DNA of 64,000 nt from a virus: positions 62,001 to 126,000 of IMG/VR virus record IMGVR_UViG_3300050821_018577, one strand, 5' to 3'. Position 1 is the stretch's first letter. Every line of letters starts with the position of its first letter. The position numbers and the translations under genes were made by a program. Shown in pieces: positions 23,227-32,212 of this stretch. The notes beneath the pieces were generated by a model. It saw only the letters and a list, made by a program, of their open reading frames with translations. It searched no databases and was not told where the DNA came from.

Positions 23227-23982
23227 ATGTACAAACTTGACCAGAAAGAAGATTTGGAGAAGGCCGGCCAGTCGCTGGGCAGTTTTTTCGCCAAGCAGGC
23301 GGATGAGCTCCAGAAAACGCACGCTCTCCATGCCGCGCTCGCGGCGCATCACCAAGGGAAGGCCGACGCGCATTCCGCGTACGCCGTGCACTTCAAGGCG
23401 CAGCATGACGCGCTGCCCGACGACCACGACATGAAGGCGCACATGGCGAAAGGCCATTCGCATCATGTCGCGATGGCTGCTCACGAGGACGGTATCGCCA
23501 AGGCTCACGGCGCCCATGCGGAAACGGTCAAGACGCAAATCGATGCCATCAAGGCTTTGTCCGTGGAGTGGGGTGGCGTGAAGAAGGCCGACGAGGGGCC
23601 GCTTGCGCGATTGCTCTCTTCTCGCACCGGCACCGTGACAGCTCCAGTGACGGCCCCAACCGGCAATGTCATGGTCGACATGATTAACGAAACTTCGACG
23701 CAATTGATGGCCAAGACGCTGTCGATGATGGACAACGACCCCGATGTACAAAAGGCCATGCGCGAGCACGTCATGAAGCTGGTAGCCGAAGCCGTTGGCA
23801 GCACGGTGCGGCCGCCCGAAGTTTCCGCGGTTGCGCCGACCGCGCCAGCCTTCGGAATCAAGGCGGTTACTCGTCCAGGACAACGGCCGCTTCCGGCCGC
23901 GGACGCGCCGGCCTCTGTGCCGCTCGAGTTTTCGAAGCTGTTCTCATCCGAGGACGGGGATCAGGGCCTGTTGCGCCAGTAA
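23227..23982 (+). CDS. Histidine-rich scaffold-like protein (251 aa)
   Basis: Residues 30-110 are unusually rich in His, Ala and Lys (KTHALHAALAAHHQGKADAH, then KAHMAKGHSHHVAMAAHEDG), forming long helices with histidines every few residues. The middle and C-terminus are helical and Ala/Pro-rich. Position between protease and capsid, low complexity and helical content fit a scaffolding protein. The histidines could bind metal or sense pH; that is inference. A strong ribosome site (GAGGAGGAGC) precedes ATG. Confidence 0.65.
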   Translation: MYKLDQKEDLEKAGQSLGSFFAKQADELQKTHALHAALAAHHQGKADAHSAYAVHFKAQHDALPDDHDMKAHMAKGHSHHVAMAAHEDGIAKAHGAHAETVKTQIDAIKALSVEWGGVKKADEGPLARLLSSRTGTVTAPVTAPTGNVMVDMINETSTQLMAKTLSMMDNDPDVQKAMREHVMKLVAEAVGSTVRPPEVSAVAPTAPAFGIKAVTRPGQRPLPAADAPASVPLEFSKLFSSEDGDQGLLRQ

Positions 23983-24028
23983 GTCAAAATTTGGAGTTGG
24001 CAAAGTTCAAATCTGACAGGAGCGAATC

Positions 24029-25726
24029 ATGAGTCTTATCAATCAGAATTTTTACAAAGCCGGCATGGCGGAGGCTCGCGCGAATGCAGCGAAAGCGGCG
24101 GCTCCTGGTACTGAGCTCGCGGCGCTCATGAAGCGGGCGTTGCCCAAAGGGCTTGGCGGAGAGATTGACCCCAAGCAATGGCGGTACGAAAACGACGAAA
24201 TCAATCCGCTGGTCAAGATGGTCGGCCGCGAATTAGTGAAGGCCGGCGTCACCACCTCGCTGGGCTTCAACTTTTTCGATTTGCGCGGCCCCGCGTATTT
24301 CATCTTCCCGTTGCTCACGCCATTCATCCAGATGATTCCGCGCATGGGGCGCGTCAATGACGGCGTCGGCACGGCGGCCCACTGGAAGGCCACCCGCAAC
24401 CCGAATAACACGTTTGTCTATGCCGGCGTGCTCGAAGGACAGCGCAACGCGACGGCAACGCCGAACGAAGTCGATTACCTTGCGACTTACAAGGAAATCG
24501 GCATGGAAGGCGGAGAGACCTTCACCGCCCAGTTCGCCGGCGAAGGCTTCACCGACAACCTGGCGGATGAGCATTTCCGCAACTTGGCGCGCCTGCGTCT
24601 CCAAGAAGAGATGATGGTTCTCTGGGGCAACAGCGGTACCGCTGCCGGCAACCTCGGATTTGCTTTAGGGCAGGCGCCGAACGTGACCGCCGCCGCCGTG
24701 GCCGGTACGACCGGTCTTGGCAACGGCGCCAACGTAGTAGCCGCCGTAGTGGCCATCACCGCTTTCGGCATGAACCCGGGTGGGCAGGCCGGTTATGCCG
24801 CTCCTCCAAGCGTTGCAAACGGCATCACCACCAACTACACCCGCACCAACGCGGACGGCAGCACCACCAACGTGGCTTGCGGAGTGAGTGCGATTTCAAA
24901 CGTTTCGGCGACCGTTACGGTCCCCAACACGTCCTTCCAGCAAGTCAAGCTTTCCGTTCCCGCCGTGAAAGGTGCCGTTGGATATGCCTGGTTCTGGGGC
25001 ATTAACGTGGCTGCTACCACGGGCAACGTCAAGCTTGGCTCGATTACCGCATGGCCGAACTATACCGTCACCGCTCCTGCCAACGGCGTGCAGTTGGGCA
25101 ACGCGGCCGGTCTTTCGACCGACAACAGTTTCCAGCCGACAGATTTCGACGGCTTGGGCACCTACTCCTTCCAGAACGGTCTCTGGACCGATATGGGCGG
25201 CGGCTCGTTCACCCCGGCCGGCAACGGCCAGGTCGCCGAAATTGAAAGCGACCTCCAGTATCTCTGGACGAACTATCAGGCACAGCCGGACGCCATCTGG
25301 GTTTCCGCTGACGTAAAGGCTTCGCTCGAATCGGCGATCATTTTCTCCTCGACCGGAAACAACAGCTACATCTTCCAGGTCAGCCAGATGGAGCAGCAGA
25401 CGGGTATGACCGGTGGCTTCATCATCACCGGCTATAAGTCGAAGTACAGCATCAATCCTGCGGGTGGCGACACGATTCCGATTCGCATTCACCCCATGTT
25501 CCCGCAGGGTACGATTCTGTATGACATCAATCGCAACCCATATCCGCACAGCCGCGTTCCTGCGGTTCGGACCATGCTGATGCAGCGCGATTATTACGCA
25601 ATTGAATGGCCAATCGTGACGCGCCAGTGGACTTTCGGTACGTATGTCCAGGAAGTTCTGGCGCATTACATGCCATGGATCTCGGCAATCCGCACTGGCG
25701 TTGGACCGTTCGTAGCGCCCGCCTAA
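24029..25726 (+). CDS. Major capsid protein, HK97-like with inserted Ig-like segment (565 aa)
   Basis: The longest head gene after the portal, directly following the scaffold. N-terminal arm (PLVKMVGRELVKAGVTTSLG) and E-loop-like region (YKEIGMEGGETFTAQFAGEG) fit the HK97 fold, as does the C-terminal part (IYDINRNPYPHS-like segment and IEWPIVTRQWTFGTYVQEVL). At 565 aa it is larger than most HK97-fold capsids. Residues about 210-370 are Ala/Thr/Asn-rich with repeated TVT/VTA strands, typical of a surface-exposed Ig-like insertion. A clear SD (GACAGGAGCG) precedes ATG. The capsid call relies on position and overall layout. Confidence 0.85.
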   Translation: MSLINQNFYKAGMAEARANAAKAAAPGTELAALMKRALPKGLGGEIDPKQWRYENDEINPLVKMVGRELVKAGVTTSLGFNFFDLRGPAYFIFPLLTPFIQMIPRMGRVNDGVGTAAHWKATRNPNNTFVYAGVLEGQRNATATPNEVDYLATYKEIGMEGGETFTAQFAGEGFTDNLADEHFRNLARLRLQEEMMVLWGNSGTAAGNLGFALGQAPNVTAAAVAGTTGLGNGANVVAAVVAITAFGMNPGGQAGYAAPPSVANGITTNYTRTNADGSTTNVACGVSAISNVSATVTVPNTSFQQVKLSVPAVKGAVGYAWFWGINVAATTGNVKLGSITAWPNYTVTAPANGVQLGNAAGLSTDNSFQPTDFDGLGTYSFQNGLWTDMGGGSFTPAGNGQVAEIESDLQYLWTNYQAQPDAIWVSADVKASLESAIIFSSTGNNSYIFQVSQMEQQTGMTGGFIITGYKSKYSINPAGGDTIPIRIHPMFPQGTILYDINRNPYPHSRVPAVRTMLMQRDYYAIEWPIVTRQWTFGTYVQEVLAHYMPWISAIRTGVGPFVAPA

Positions 25727-25763
25727 TAGCGGAGGACGCGCGTAGTTTTAAAGGAGAAATCTT

Positions 25764-26033
25764 ATGCCTGTATCAGGACCAGGACCTGGCGGCACGGCTC
25801 CAGGTAGTCCGACTGCCGCGCAACTCACGAACCTTGCCACTCTGCAGGCGGCGCAGGCAGCTGCTCTTGTGACGCTCGATGCGGCGCGCATCACGCACAA
25901 GACCGCGCACGCAGCTTGGGTGTCGGCAGCGCGGCAGGCAACGGCATATCAGGCCTATATCTACGGCGGCCAGAAGCCTGGAATCATCGATGAGGGTGTG
26001 CCAGCTGGCCTTGTACAGGGCGACGCACCGTAA
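25764..26033 (+). CDS. Ala/Pro-rich head-associated small protein (89 aa)
   Basis: Follows the capsid gene with AAAGGAGAAATC as ribosome site. The N-terminus is Gly/Pro-rich (SGPGPGGTAPGSP) and the rest is an Ala-rich helix. It may be a capsid decoration or cement protein by position, but no family is recognised. Confidence 0.5.
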   Translation: MPVSGPGPGGTAPGSPTAAQLTNLATLQAAQAAALVTLDAARITHKTAHAAWVSAARQATAYQAYIYGGQKPGIIDEGVPAGLVQGDAP

Positions 26034-26055
26034 CGCGCGGGCAGTCGCATAACCT

Positions 26056-26307
26056 ATGCCTGGCCCGGTACAACTCAACATCACTTTGACCATCAGCGGC
26101 AATCCGGTTGTGGTCGTTCCCATTCCGCCCGGGTTGCAGGCATTGGATTCCAGCGCTATTGCTGGCCAAGGCCAAGCTGCAGGACAAACAGGATTCTCCA
26201 GCGTGGATATTGCCATTCGCAACATTTTCAAAGCCGGTATTTTTTTTGTTCCCGCTTCGAATATTTGGTATTCGGCATTCGTCATCCAGTCCATCACCTG
26301 GACATAA
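26056..26307 (+). CDS. Hypothetical 83-aa protein after the capsid gene
   Basis: Starts MPGPVQLNITLTISGNPVVV and is beta-rich and hydrophobic, without a signal peptide. It could be a small decoration or head-completion protein by position only. Confidence 0.5.
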   Translation: MPGPVQLNITLTISGNPVVVVPIPPGLQALDSSAIAGQGQAAGQTGFSSVDIAIRNIFKAGIFFVPASNIWYSAFVIQSITWT

Positions 26308-26309
26308 AC

Positions 26310-26339
26310 TTGCCCTGTTAGTTTGCTCGGGTGTAGAAT
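26310..26339 (+). promoter_or_regulatory. Promoter for a leaderless message
   Basis: TTGCCC (26310-26315), 18 bases, TAGAAT (26334-26339), six bases before ATG 26346. The spacing mirrors the box at 20972. Confidence 0.55.
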
Positions 26340-26345
26340 CCGGCG

Positions 26346-26648
26346 ATGTCGCTGAACCGCAGGATCGTGCTCGACGATTCAGAAATCTGCTCGCCTGAGC
26401 CGGTTAAGGTTCAGAAACCTCCCGCCATCGTTCCACCACTCGGGGTTGGCAGTGCGCTCCATTGGATGCCCGGCAATTCCGATGCGACCACATTTGCTGA
26501 CGCTCTCGGGCTCTACGATGAAGTCATAAAATGCAAGTCATGCGGTTATGATGGCCCGTTTGATGGCAACCATCGGGCTCAAACCATTCAGTGTTTAGGT
26601 TGCGGCCGGGTCTCTTCCTTTGAAGCTTTCAAAAAAGAGCACACATGA
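26346..26648 (+). CDS. Zinc-ribbon protein (100 aa)
   Basis: The C-terminal half has IKCKSCGYDGPF and IQCLGCGRVSSF, a clean C-x2-C...C-x2-C zinc ribbon. The first 50 residues are proline-rich. It overlaps the HNH-like gene by four bases. It probably binds nucleic acid or protein; no further call is possible. Confidence 0.6.
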   Translation: MSLNRRIVLDDSEICSPEPVKVQKPPAIVPPLGVGSALHWMPGNSDATTFADALGLYDEVIKCKSCGYDGPFDGNHRAQTIQCLGCGRVSSFEAFKKEHT

Positions 26649-26947
26649 AGGGTCGCTATAACAGAGAAAAATGGACGGCGCATGCGGCTGTTCGAAGGAT
26701 GGTTGCCGATGGCCGTCTCCCAAATCCAGCAACACTTACATGCAGTGATTGTCCTAATTCCGCAGCAGAATATGACCACTATTTAGGATATGCGCCAGAG
26801 CATCGAAGACACGTTCAGCCAGTATGTTTCTCTTGCCATACAAAAAGAAAATGGGCGCGAGGCGAGATAACACTAACACATAGAATAAAAGAGGTCTTAA
26901 CGAAAGGTCGCCTATCGAATTATAGGGCGTGCGAGCATGGAATTTAG
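26645..26947 (+). CDS. Small HNH-like protein (100 aa)
   Basis: The core TCSDCPNSAAEYDHYLGY, then VQPVCFSCHTKRKW has the paired CxxC zinc ligands and D-H...C-H arrangement of small HNH proteins common in phages. The flanks are basic. It could be a nicking or homing endonuclease. ATGA overlap upstream, and the end is overlapped by an 11-base margin with the next small gene. Confidence 0.65.
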   Translation: MKGRYNREKWTAHAAVRRMVADGRLPNPATLTCSDCPNSAAEYDHYLGYAPEHRRHVQPVCFSCHTKRKWARGEITLTHRIKEVLTKGRLSNYRACEHGI

Positions 26948-27077
26948 CCCGCTGAAAAACTGCCATTCATGTTTCGCGAAATCGAAAGCCGAAAATCTCA
27001 AGAAATGGAGAGAGCTTCATCCTGGTCGCGAGAAGGAACTTTATCATTTACGGCGAAAGGCTCAAGAATGCGTATAG
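26937..27077 (+). CDS. Short zinc-finger-type protein (46 aa)
   Basis: From ATG 26937 the frame reads MEFSPLKNCHSCFAKSKAEN, then LKKWRELHPGREKELYHL, ending QECV. The C-x2-C and WRELHP pattern recalls the short Cys/KWR modules found next to HNH genes. It overlaps both neighbours, so it depends on frame and is the least certain of this cluster. Confidence 0.45.
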   Translation: MEFSPLKNCHSCFAKSKAENLKKWRELHPGREKELYHLRRKAQECV

Positions 27078-28078
27078 GTTTAGTGCTGGTCAGGAATTTT
27101 TTGGCATGTGCTTATTCCCTTTTCGGTTATCGCGAAACGCTAGAGCGCATGGGCCACGACGTCATCGAATGCGCCTTCCCGGGCAACCAAGTGCAGGTGA
27201 CTCCGGAAATTATAGCTAAGGTCCCGACCATCGAGCAGCTCCTGGAATGCGATTGCGTTCTGCTTACCTATGCGGAATACACACAACCATGGATCGAACA
27301 AATTTATGATTTCGAACAATGGCAGAAGCTTATGGGTAAGGTGCCGGTCCTCGCCCGCTTCGATGAGTCCATGGACCGCGGCGACCTGTTACTACCGCAT
27401 CGTTTGCCAAAAATTAAAAAATGGGCGACACATTATTCCTTTCCCGCAGCGCAAGACGCCGACAAGTATGGCGGTGAGTGGCTACCGTACGGCGCGGACA
27501 CGACGATTTTCCATCCTCCCGACCATGCAGATTTGGATAAATTTGAGAAGAAATACGACTTGGCCTTCATCGGTACGCTCTATCAGAAACGCCACGACTA
27601 TCTAATGAAGATGGCTCCGCACATCGGGAAGAATGTCACCTTCCACAGTGGCAACGTTGTCGTCCAGGATATCGGCGGGATCCGCGAGCGCGAGACGACG
27701 GAACTTTTGGCCGAAAATTACCGACAGATTCGAATATTTTTCTGTTTGCCGCCAATGTCACGATTGCTGGTGGAAAAAATTTTCGACATAATGGCCTGTG
27801 ACACATTCGTGATGTACCCATGTTTTCCTGACATCGATTTTCAGAAAAACTTGTCCATTTTCAAGGGCGACAAACACATCGTTTATTACGACTACGGTTT
27901 CTACGCGGACAACGGGAAGCAAGTGACACATTATCTCGAACATCCGGAAGAAGTCGACAGGATCGCGCGGGCCGGCGGCGAACTCGTGCGGTCGAAATAC
28001 ACGCTGGAGCAAATGCTCGAAGCGATGCTGACCCAGGTCAGGAGCGTGCGTGAAAGTAGCCACCAAGTTCGGGTTTGA
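27068..28078 (+). CDS. CgeB-like glycosyltransferase (336 aa)
   Basis: Starts MRIGLVLVRNFLACAYSLFG, a first strand and loop of the GT-B fold. The middle has DLAFIGTLYQKRHDYLMKMA and the C-terminal half LVEKIFDIMACDTFVMYPCF, matching CgeB-type enzymes that add sugars using a nucleotide donor. It heads the sugar-modification cassette. ATG 27068 is chosen because the upstream extension overlaps the 46-aa gene and gives unlikely sequence. It likely acts in the host cytoplasm; the acceptor is unknown. Confidence 0.75.
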   Translation: MRIGLVLVRNFLACAYSLFGYRETLERMGHDVIECAFPGNQVQVTPEIIAKVPTIEQLLECDCVLLTYAEYTQPWIEQIYDFEQWQKLMGKVPVLARFDESMDRGDLLLPHRLPKIKKWATHYSFPAAQDADKYGGEWLPYGADTTIFHPPDHADLDKFEKKYDLAFIGTLYQKRHDYLMKMAPHIGKNVTFHSGNVVVQDIGGIRERETTELLAENYRQIRIFFCLPPMSRLLVEKIFDIMACDTFVMYPCFPDIDFQKNLSIFKGDKHIVYYDYGFYADNGKQVTHYLEHPEEVDRIARAGGELVRSKYTLEQMLEAMLTQVRSVRESSHQVRV

Positions 28079-28760
28079 CCTGACATTGCGCGATGGCAGC
28101 TACATGGCCACGGAATTCGCCGCGAACCAATGCTATGAAGAACCGGAATCGAGACTGGTGCTTTCGCTCATTCGCCCTGGCGATTTCTGCATCGATGCCG
28201 GAGCCCACATCGGCTATTATTCCTGCCTGATGGCCAAGGCAGGCGCGAGAGTTTTGGCGGTCGAATGTAATCCAATGCACTTCGTCATGCTTTCGCAAAA
28301 CATTCGCGACTTCTCTGTAATTGAATCCCACATGGCTCTTGGTGAACTAAATACCGATGGGCCTGTTGACTTTAACCTTCCAACCGAATGGGATGATGGC
28401 TGCGGGACGCTCTATCCTGTTCGCAATAATGCAAAACAAGTGGGCGTCTGGATGATGCGGCTCGATTCGCTCTTGGATGTAGGCGCTTCGACAGGCGAAC
28501 GTGTCAGTAGAATCCGCCTGCTAAAACTGGACATTGAGGGATCGGAACTAGCGGCGCTTCGCGGCTTGGGCGCGCGCCTTGCAGACGTCGATTACATCTT
28601 AATGGAATGCGGCGAATATTACGCCGCCAAGACAATTAGCCAAATCAACGAGCACATGCAGGGTTGGACGATTCGAGCGTTTTCTAACGGCGAATGGAGA
28701 GACGTCCAGAAGGCCACCACCGGCAATTTCCTGTTTATGAATCCAAAGGCGAATGAATGA
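28050..28760 (+). CDS. FkbM-family methyltransferase (236 aa)
   Basis: GTG start inside the end of the previous gene. SAM-binding motifs are visible: GDFCIDAGAHIGYYSCLMAK, then VLAVECNPMHF, and a conserved IRLLKLDIEGSELAALRGLG. FkbM enzymes O-methylate sugars or small molecules. Tight overlap with neighbours places it in the glycan cassette. Confidence 0.85.
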   Translation: MKVATKFGFDLTLRDGSYMATEFAANQCYEEPESRLVLSLIRPGDFCIDAGAHIGYYSCLMAKAGARVLAVECNPMHFVMLSQNIRDFSVIESHMALGELNTDGPVDFNLPTEWDDGCGTLYPVRNNAKQVGVWMMRLDSLLDVGASTGERVSRIRLLKLDIEGSELAALRGLGARLADVDYILMECGEYYAAKTISQINEHMQGWTIRAFSNGEWRDVQKATTGNFLFMNPKANE

Positions 28761-30274
28761 ACTGGACAGACAGCGAACTGTGTAGGATCGCCCTGAAACA
28801 CCACACAGACAAAGCGCATTTCCATAACTATACGCCGACCTACCACAAGCTACTAGCCGGCAAATCCGTAAAAAAAGTTTTGGAGATTGGACTTGGTTGG
28901 GGCGGTCTGATGCACAACGACTATCAGTCCGCTGGCAGTCTATTGATGTGGCGGGATTATTTTCCGGACGCGGAAATCTACGGACTCGATATCCGCCCGG
29001 ATGCTCTGCGCAACGAGAATAGGATCCATTCTTTTTTGTGCGACCAGAACGACATTGATTCCCTTATGCGCGCAGCAGCACAGGTCGGCGATGACTTCGA
29101 CCTGATTGTCGACGATGGTTCGCACGTCCCAATGCACCAAGTGACGACGGCTTCGATATTCGTCCCCCTATTGGCTCCTGGAGGCCTGTACGTCATTGAG
29201 GATGTACATGACGCATATTTTCAGCCAGGCCCGGAGCATGTGCACGTCCCTACAGGAGACCTTACGGAATTGGAGTACGTACGCCAGAATCTTCCTTACC
29301 CGCACGAGGTCATCGAAATCGAAAACGATATAGTGCCAGGCGATAAATTGGTTGTGATTCGAGAGGAACAAGTGGCGCGCGGAACGAAGCGGTCCTCTCG
29401 ATGCGTGGTCAATGTGGCCATAGGCGACGCTTACTACAAGCGCGGGCAGATGCGGCTCGCCCAAGAATTACGCCGGTTCGACCCATGGTCCAAGCAGATG
29501 ATGTGGCAATGCATACCTCCGGGATGGCCAGACCAGAAACAGAAGCCCTACGCCTTCAAATCTTTTGCCATGAAAGAGGCCGCGAAAATAGCAGACCTGG
29601 TGCTCTGGTGCGACTCGTCGATTGTTCCTATTCGTCCGATGGATGCTTTCTGGGAAATACTCCAATCCGACGGCTATTTCCTTGTCGAAAACGGGGAAGG
29701 CATGAATTACGAATGGACCGCCGATAGCGCGTACCAATATTTATTCCCGGAGCTTTCGGTCGAAAGCGCGCGCAGCGCGAGTCGGGCGATTCCTCAGATT
29801 GTCGGTGGAATCCTCGGAGTAAACATAAAGTCCGAGAAGGGGAATGCCTTTCTTGAAGAGTACTACCGTCTGGCCAAAGACACGGACGCGTTCTGCGGTC
29901 CTTGGGCCAATCAGAATTGTCCAACGCGTGCGCAATACGGGAAAGGAAGCGTGTACACGACAGCACCGTGCGGGCCTCCGGACGTGCGCGGGCATCGTCA
30001 CGACCAGACCGCGGCAAGCGTCATCGCCTGGAACATGGGACTGAAACTCTCGAAATATCCGTCACCATACGCTTACATCGGCCCATCGTCCAAGACGGCG
30101 CCGACCCGAGAAACTATTTTGCTGCATGACGGCCCAGGAGCCACGGAATTTGAAGCGCAATTATCCAAACCGGAGGAACCCACGATGAAATGCGCCCAAT
30201 GCGGAAGCGCCGCTTTGGGCATGGCTGGCGGCATGTTGCATTGCAATCAATGTGGTTATAGGAGTGGCCATTGA
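28757..30274 (+). CDS. SAM methyltransferase fused to a glycosyltransferase-like domain and a C-terminal zinc ribbon (505 aa)
   Basis: Residues 1-190 match a class I methyltransferase: HHTDKAHFHNYTPTYHKLLA, VLEIGLGWGG, AEIYGLDIRPDAL and FDLIVDDGSH. Residues about 210-440 look like a second enzyme, with LVLWCDSSIVPIRPMDAFWE and SDGYFLVENGEGMNYEWT, resembling GT-A-type sugar transferases. The last 30 residues form a zinc ribbon, KCAQCGSAALGMAGGM, then CNQCGY. The same ribbon ends the protein at 32209. Such a two-enzyme fusion suggests coupled transfer and methylation of one glycan. Confidence 0.75.
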   Translation: MNWTDSELCRIALKHHTDKAHFHNYTPTYHKLLAGKSVKKVLEIGLGWGGLMHNDYQSAGSLLMWRDYFPDAEIYGLDIRPDALRNENRIHSFLCDQNDIDSLMRAAAQVGDDFDLIVDDGSHVPMHQVTTASIFVPLLAPGGLYVIEDVHDAYFQPGPEHVHVPTGDLTELEYVRQNLPYPHEVIEIENDIVPGDKLVVIREEQVARGTKRSSRCVVNVAIGDAYYKRGQMRLAQELRRFDPWSKQMMWQCIPPGWPDQKQKPYAFKSFAMKEAAKIADLVLWCDSSIVPIRPMDAFWEILQSDGYFLVENGEGMNYEWTADSAYQYLFPELSVESARSASRAIPQIVGGILGVNIKSEKGNAFLEEYYRLAKDTDAFCGPWANQNCPTRAQYGKGSVYTTAPCGPPDVRGHRHDQTAASVIAWNMGLKLSKYPSPYAYIGPSSKTAPTRETILLHDGPGATEFEAQLSKPEEPTMKCAQCGSAALGMAGGMLHCNQCGYRSGH

Positions 30275-30897
30275 ATATCGAAGATGAAGCACAAGCGATT
30301 GGCAGTATTTTGCGAGAGTGTGAACATCCGGTCATTGTTGACCTCGGAGCGTACGGTGGAGAAGACACAGCCTGGCTGATTGGCGCCTGCCGCGTTCCTC
30401 CAGTTGCGATTGCCGTCGAAGCCGACCCGGACAATTTTGCAAGGCTGTATGCGGCAAACCTCAAAGCCACCGTCATTCAAGCGGCCATTTCCGACCACGA
30501 TGGAGAGTGCACGTTTTATAAGTGCTATACCGGCCGTGGCGTCGGTTCTGGCTCGATCCGGCAACCGACTGGCCATCTCGACAGGGACGGCACGAAATAC
30601 GATTTTCGTCCGATATCGGTTCGGTGCCTAACTTTGGACAAAATCGCACGCGATTTCGCGCTCGACCATATTGACCTTTTGTGGGTGGACATCCAGGCCG
30701 CCGAACGTGACATGATTGCCGGAGGCCAGAATGCGCTTCAACGGACGCGCTATCTGTTCATGGAAGCGGAGCAAGGCGAAGAGATGTATGCCGGGCAGGC
30801 GATGCGCGATGAACTGCTGGCCATGCTTCCCGGGTGGTTCGAAGTGCAACGGTTTGATTTCAATATTTTGCTGCGCAACGACAGGTTCGTTCCATGA
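30271..30897 (+). CDS. FkbM-like methyltransferase (208 aa)
   Basis: TTG start in a TTGA overlap. Motifs: PVIVDLGAYGGEDTAWLI (SAM loop), VAIAVEADPDNFARL and HIDLLWVDIQAAERDMIAGG. It shares the layout of the next gene, which looks like a tandem paralogue (common block HIDLL.VDI..AE.DM, then ALP/MLPGW). It likely methylates a sugar of the same glycan. Confidence 0.75.
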   Translation: MNIEDEAQAIGSILRECEHPVIVDLGAYGGEDTAWLIGACRVPPVAIAVEADPDNFARLYAANLKATVIQAAISDHDGECTFYKCYTGRGVGSGSIRQPTGHLDRDGTKYDFRPISVRCLTLDKIARDFALDHIDLLWVDIQAAERDMIAGGQNALQRTRYLFMEAEQGEEMYAGQAMRDELLAMLPGWFEVQRFDFNILLRNDRFVP

Positions 30898-31535
30898 GCT
30901 TCCCGGAAGAACGCGCAGCGGTCACGCAAATTCTCAAGGCGCTTCCAGACCCTGTGTGCATCGTGGAATTAGGAGCGCAAGACGGCGGCGATGCCGCGTG
31001 GATGCTGCAAGTGTTGGCCGGACGGGGTCCACGATGCGTGCTGGTCGAAGCCGATAGAATCAATTTCGAACTCTTGCCGCCACAGGGATTCACCGACACG
31101 CCAGAAGGCCCCATGGTCGCCATCTACGGTGCTATCGCCGACCATACAGGTACGTGTGATTTTTGGGAGAACCGTGATTGTGGAGGCGGCTTTAGTTCCA
31201 TCTACGAACCAAACCGGGAACACCTAAGCGTCGATGCGTCGCAATGGCGGAAAGTCGGACCCATTCCATGTTTCACGTTTGACGACCTCTATGCAAAGTT
31301 AAAACTTAGCCACATCGACCTGCTGTACGTGGACATTCACGGCGCGGAAAAGGATATGGTCACTCACGGACAGAAAGCTTTGAAACACACAAAATACCTA
31401 TTCATCGAAGCTGTGGACTACCGCATGTACGAAGGGGCAGCAACCGGCGAGGAGTTACAGGCAATGCTGCCCGGCTGGAAACTTCTAGAAACTTTTCCGT
31501 GGAACATATTGCTGATAAACATGGAATACGAATGA
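30894..31535 (+). CDS. FkbM-like methyltransferase, tandem paralogue (213 aa)
   Basis: ATGA overlap with the preceding gene. Motifs: CIVELGAQDGGDAAWML, CVLVEADRINFELL and HIDLLYVDIHGAEKDMVTHG. The C-terminal LQAMLPGWKLLETFPWNILL matches the equivalent end of the previous gene, so the pair arose by duplication. Probably a second position-specific methylation. Confidence 0.75.
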   Translation: MSFPEERAAVTQILKALPDPVCIVELGAQDGGDAAWMLQVLAGRGPRCVLVEADRINFELLPPQGFTDTPEGPMVAIYGAIADHTGTCDFWENRDCGGGFSSIYEPNREHLSVDASQWRKVGPIPCFTFDDLYAKLKLSHIDLLYVDIHGAEKDMVTHGQKALKHTKYLFIEAVDYRMYEGAATGEELQAMLPGWKLLETFPWNILLINMEYE

Positions 31536-32212
31536 TTTCCATTCTCATCCCGACGCGCGGCCGTCGTGCGGGTTTAGAGCGGGCCATCCGGTCCGCGCGC
31601 GAGACGGCGCATTCTGCCGATTGTCTCGAATTTGTTGCCTATGTCGACAATGATGATGCACTGACCTACGTGGATTTCGGTTGCGATGTTAAATTTGTAT
31701 ATGGCCCGCGGATCGTTCTTTCTAATACCTGGAACAAATGTGCCGAGGTAGCCAAAGGTGACATCTTGTGTCAAGGTAACGATGATATTATTTTCCGCAC
31801 GCCAGGATGGGTCCGTATCATTGAAGAAGAATTCGCGAAGATTCCGGACCGCCTTGTAATGGTGCATGGTTCGGACGGCAGCAAAAACTATGGCAGTAGC
31901 AGCGGACAGTTTGGCCCCCATCCATTCATAAGCCGGCAGTGGATGGAGACCCTCGGCTATTTCACGGCTCCATACTTTTCAAGCGACTTCGGCGATACCT
32001 GGTTGAATGACCTTGCGAACGCTATTGGACGTAGGCGCTACGTGCCAGTGATTATCGAGCATATGCATTTCATTTTCGGCAAGTCGGAAACTGACCGTAC
32101 AACCAGCGAACGATTGGAGCGGCACTCGCGCGATAATTGCGGGCAACTCTACGCAGACCTTGCTCCGCTGCGGGAGGTTGACATCGAGAAGCTTAAGGCG
32201 GCAATGCGATGA
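31532..32212 (+). CDS. GT-A glycosyltransferase (226 aa)
   Basis: Starts MISILIPTRGRRAGLERAIR, the classic family-2-type nucleotide-sugar strand. It has FVAYVDNDDALTYV, GDILCQGNDDIIFRTPGWVR (metal-binding D-D near residue 88) and HGSDGSKNYG. It transfers sugar from a nucleotide donor. Overlaps its neighbours by four bases, so it is co-translated with the cassette. Confidence 0.8.
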   Translation: MISILIPTRGRRAGLERAIRSARETAHSADCLEFVAYVDNDDALTYVDFGCDVKFVYGPRIVLSNTWNKCAEVAKGDILCQGNDDIIFRTPGWVRIIEEEFAKIPDRLVMVHGSDGSKNYGSSSGQFGPHPFISRQWMETLGYFTAPYFSSDFGDTWLNDLANAIGRRRYVPVIIEHMHFIFGKSETDRTTSERLERHSRDNCGQLYADLAPLREVDIEKLKAAMR

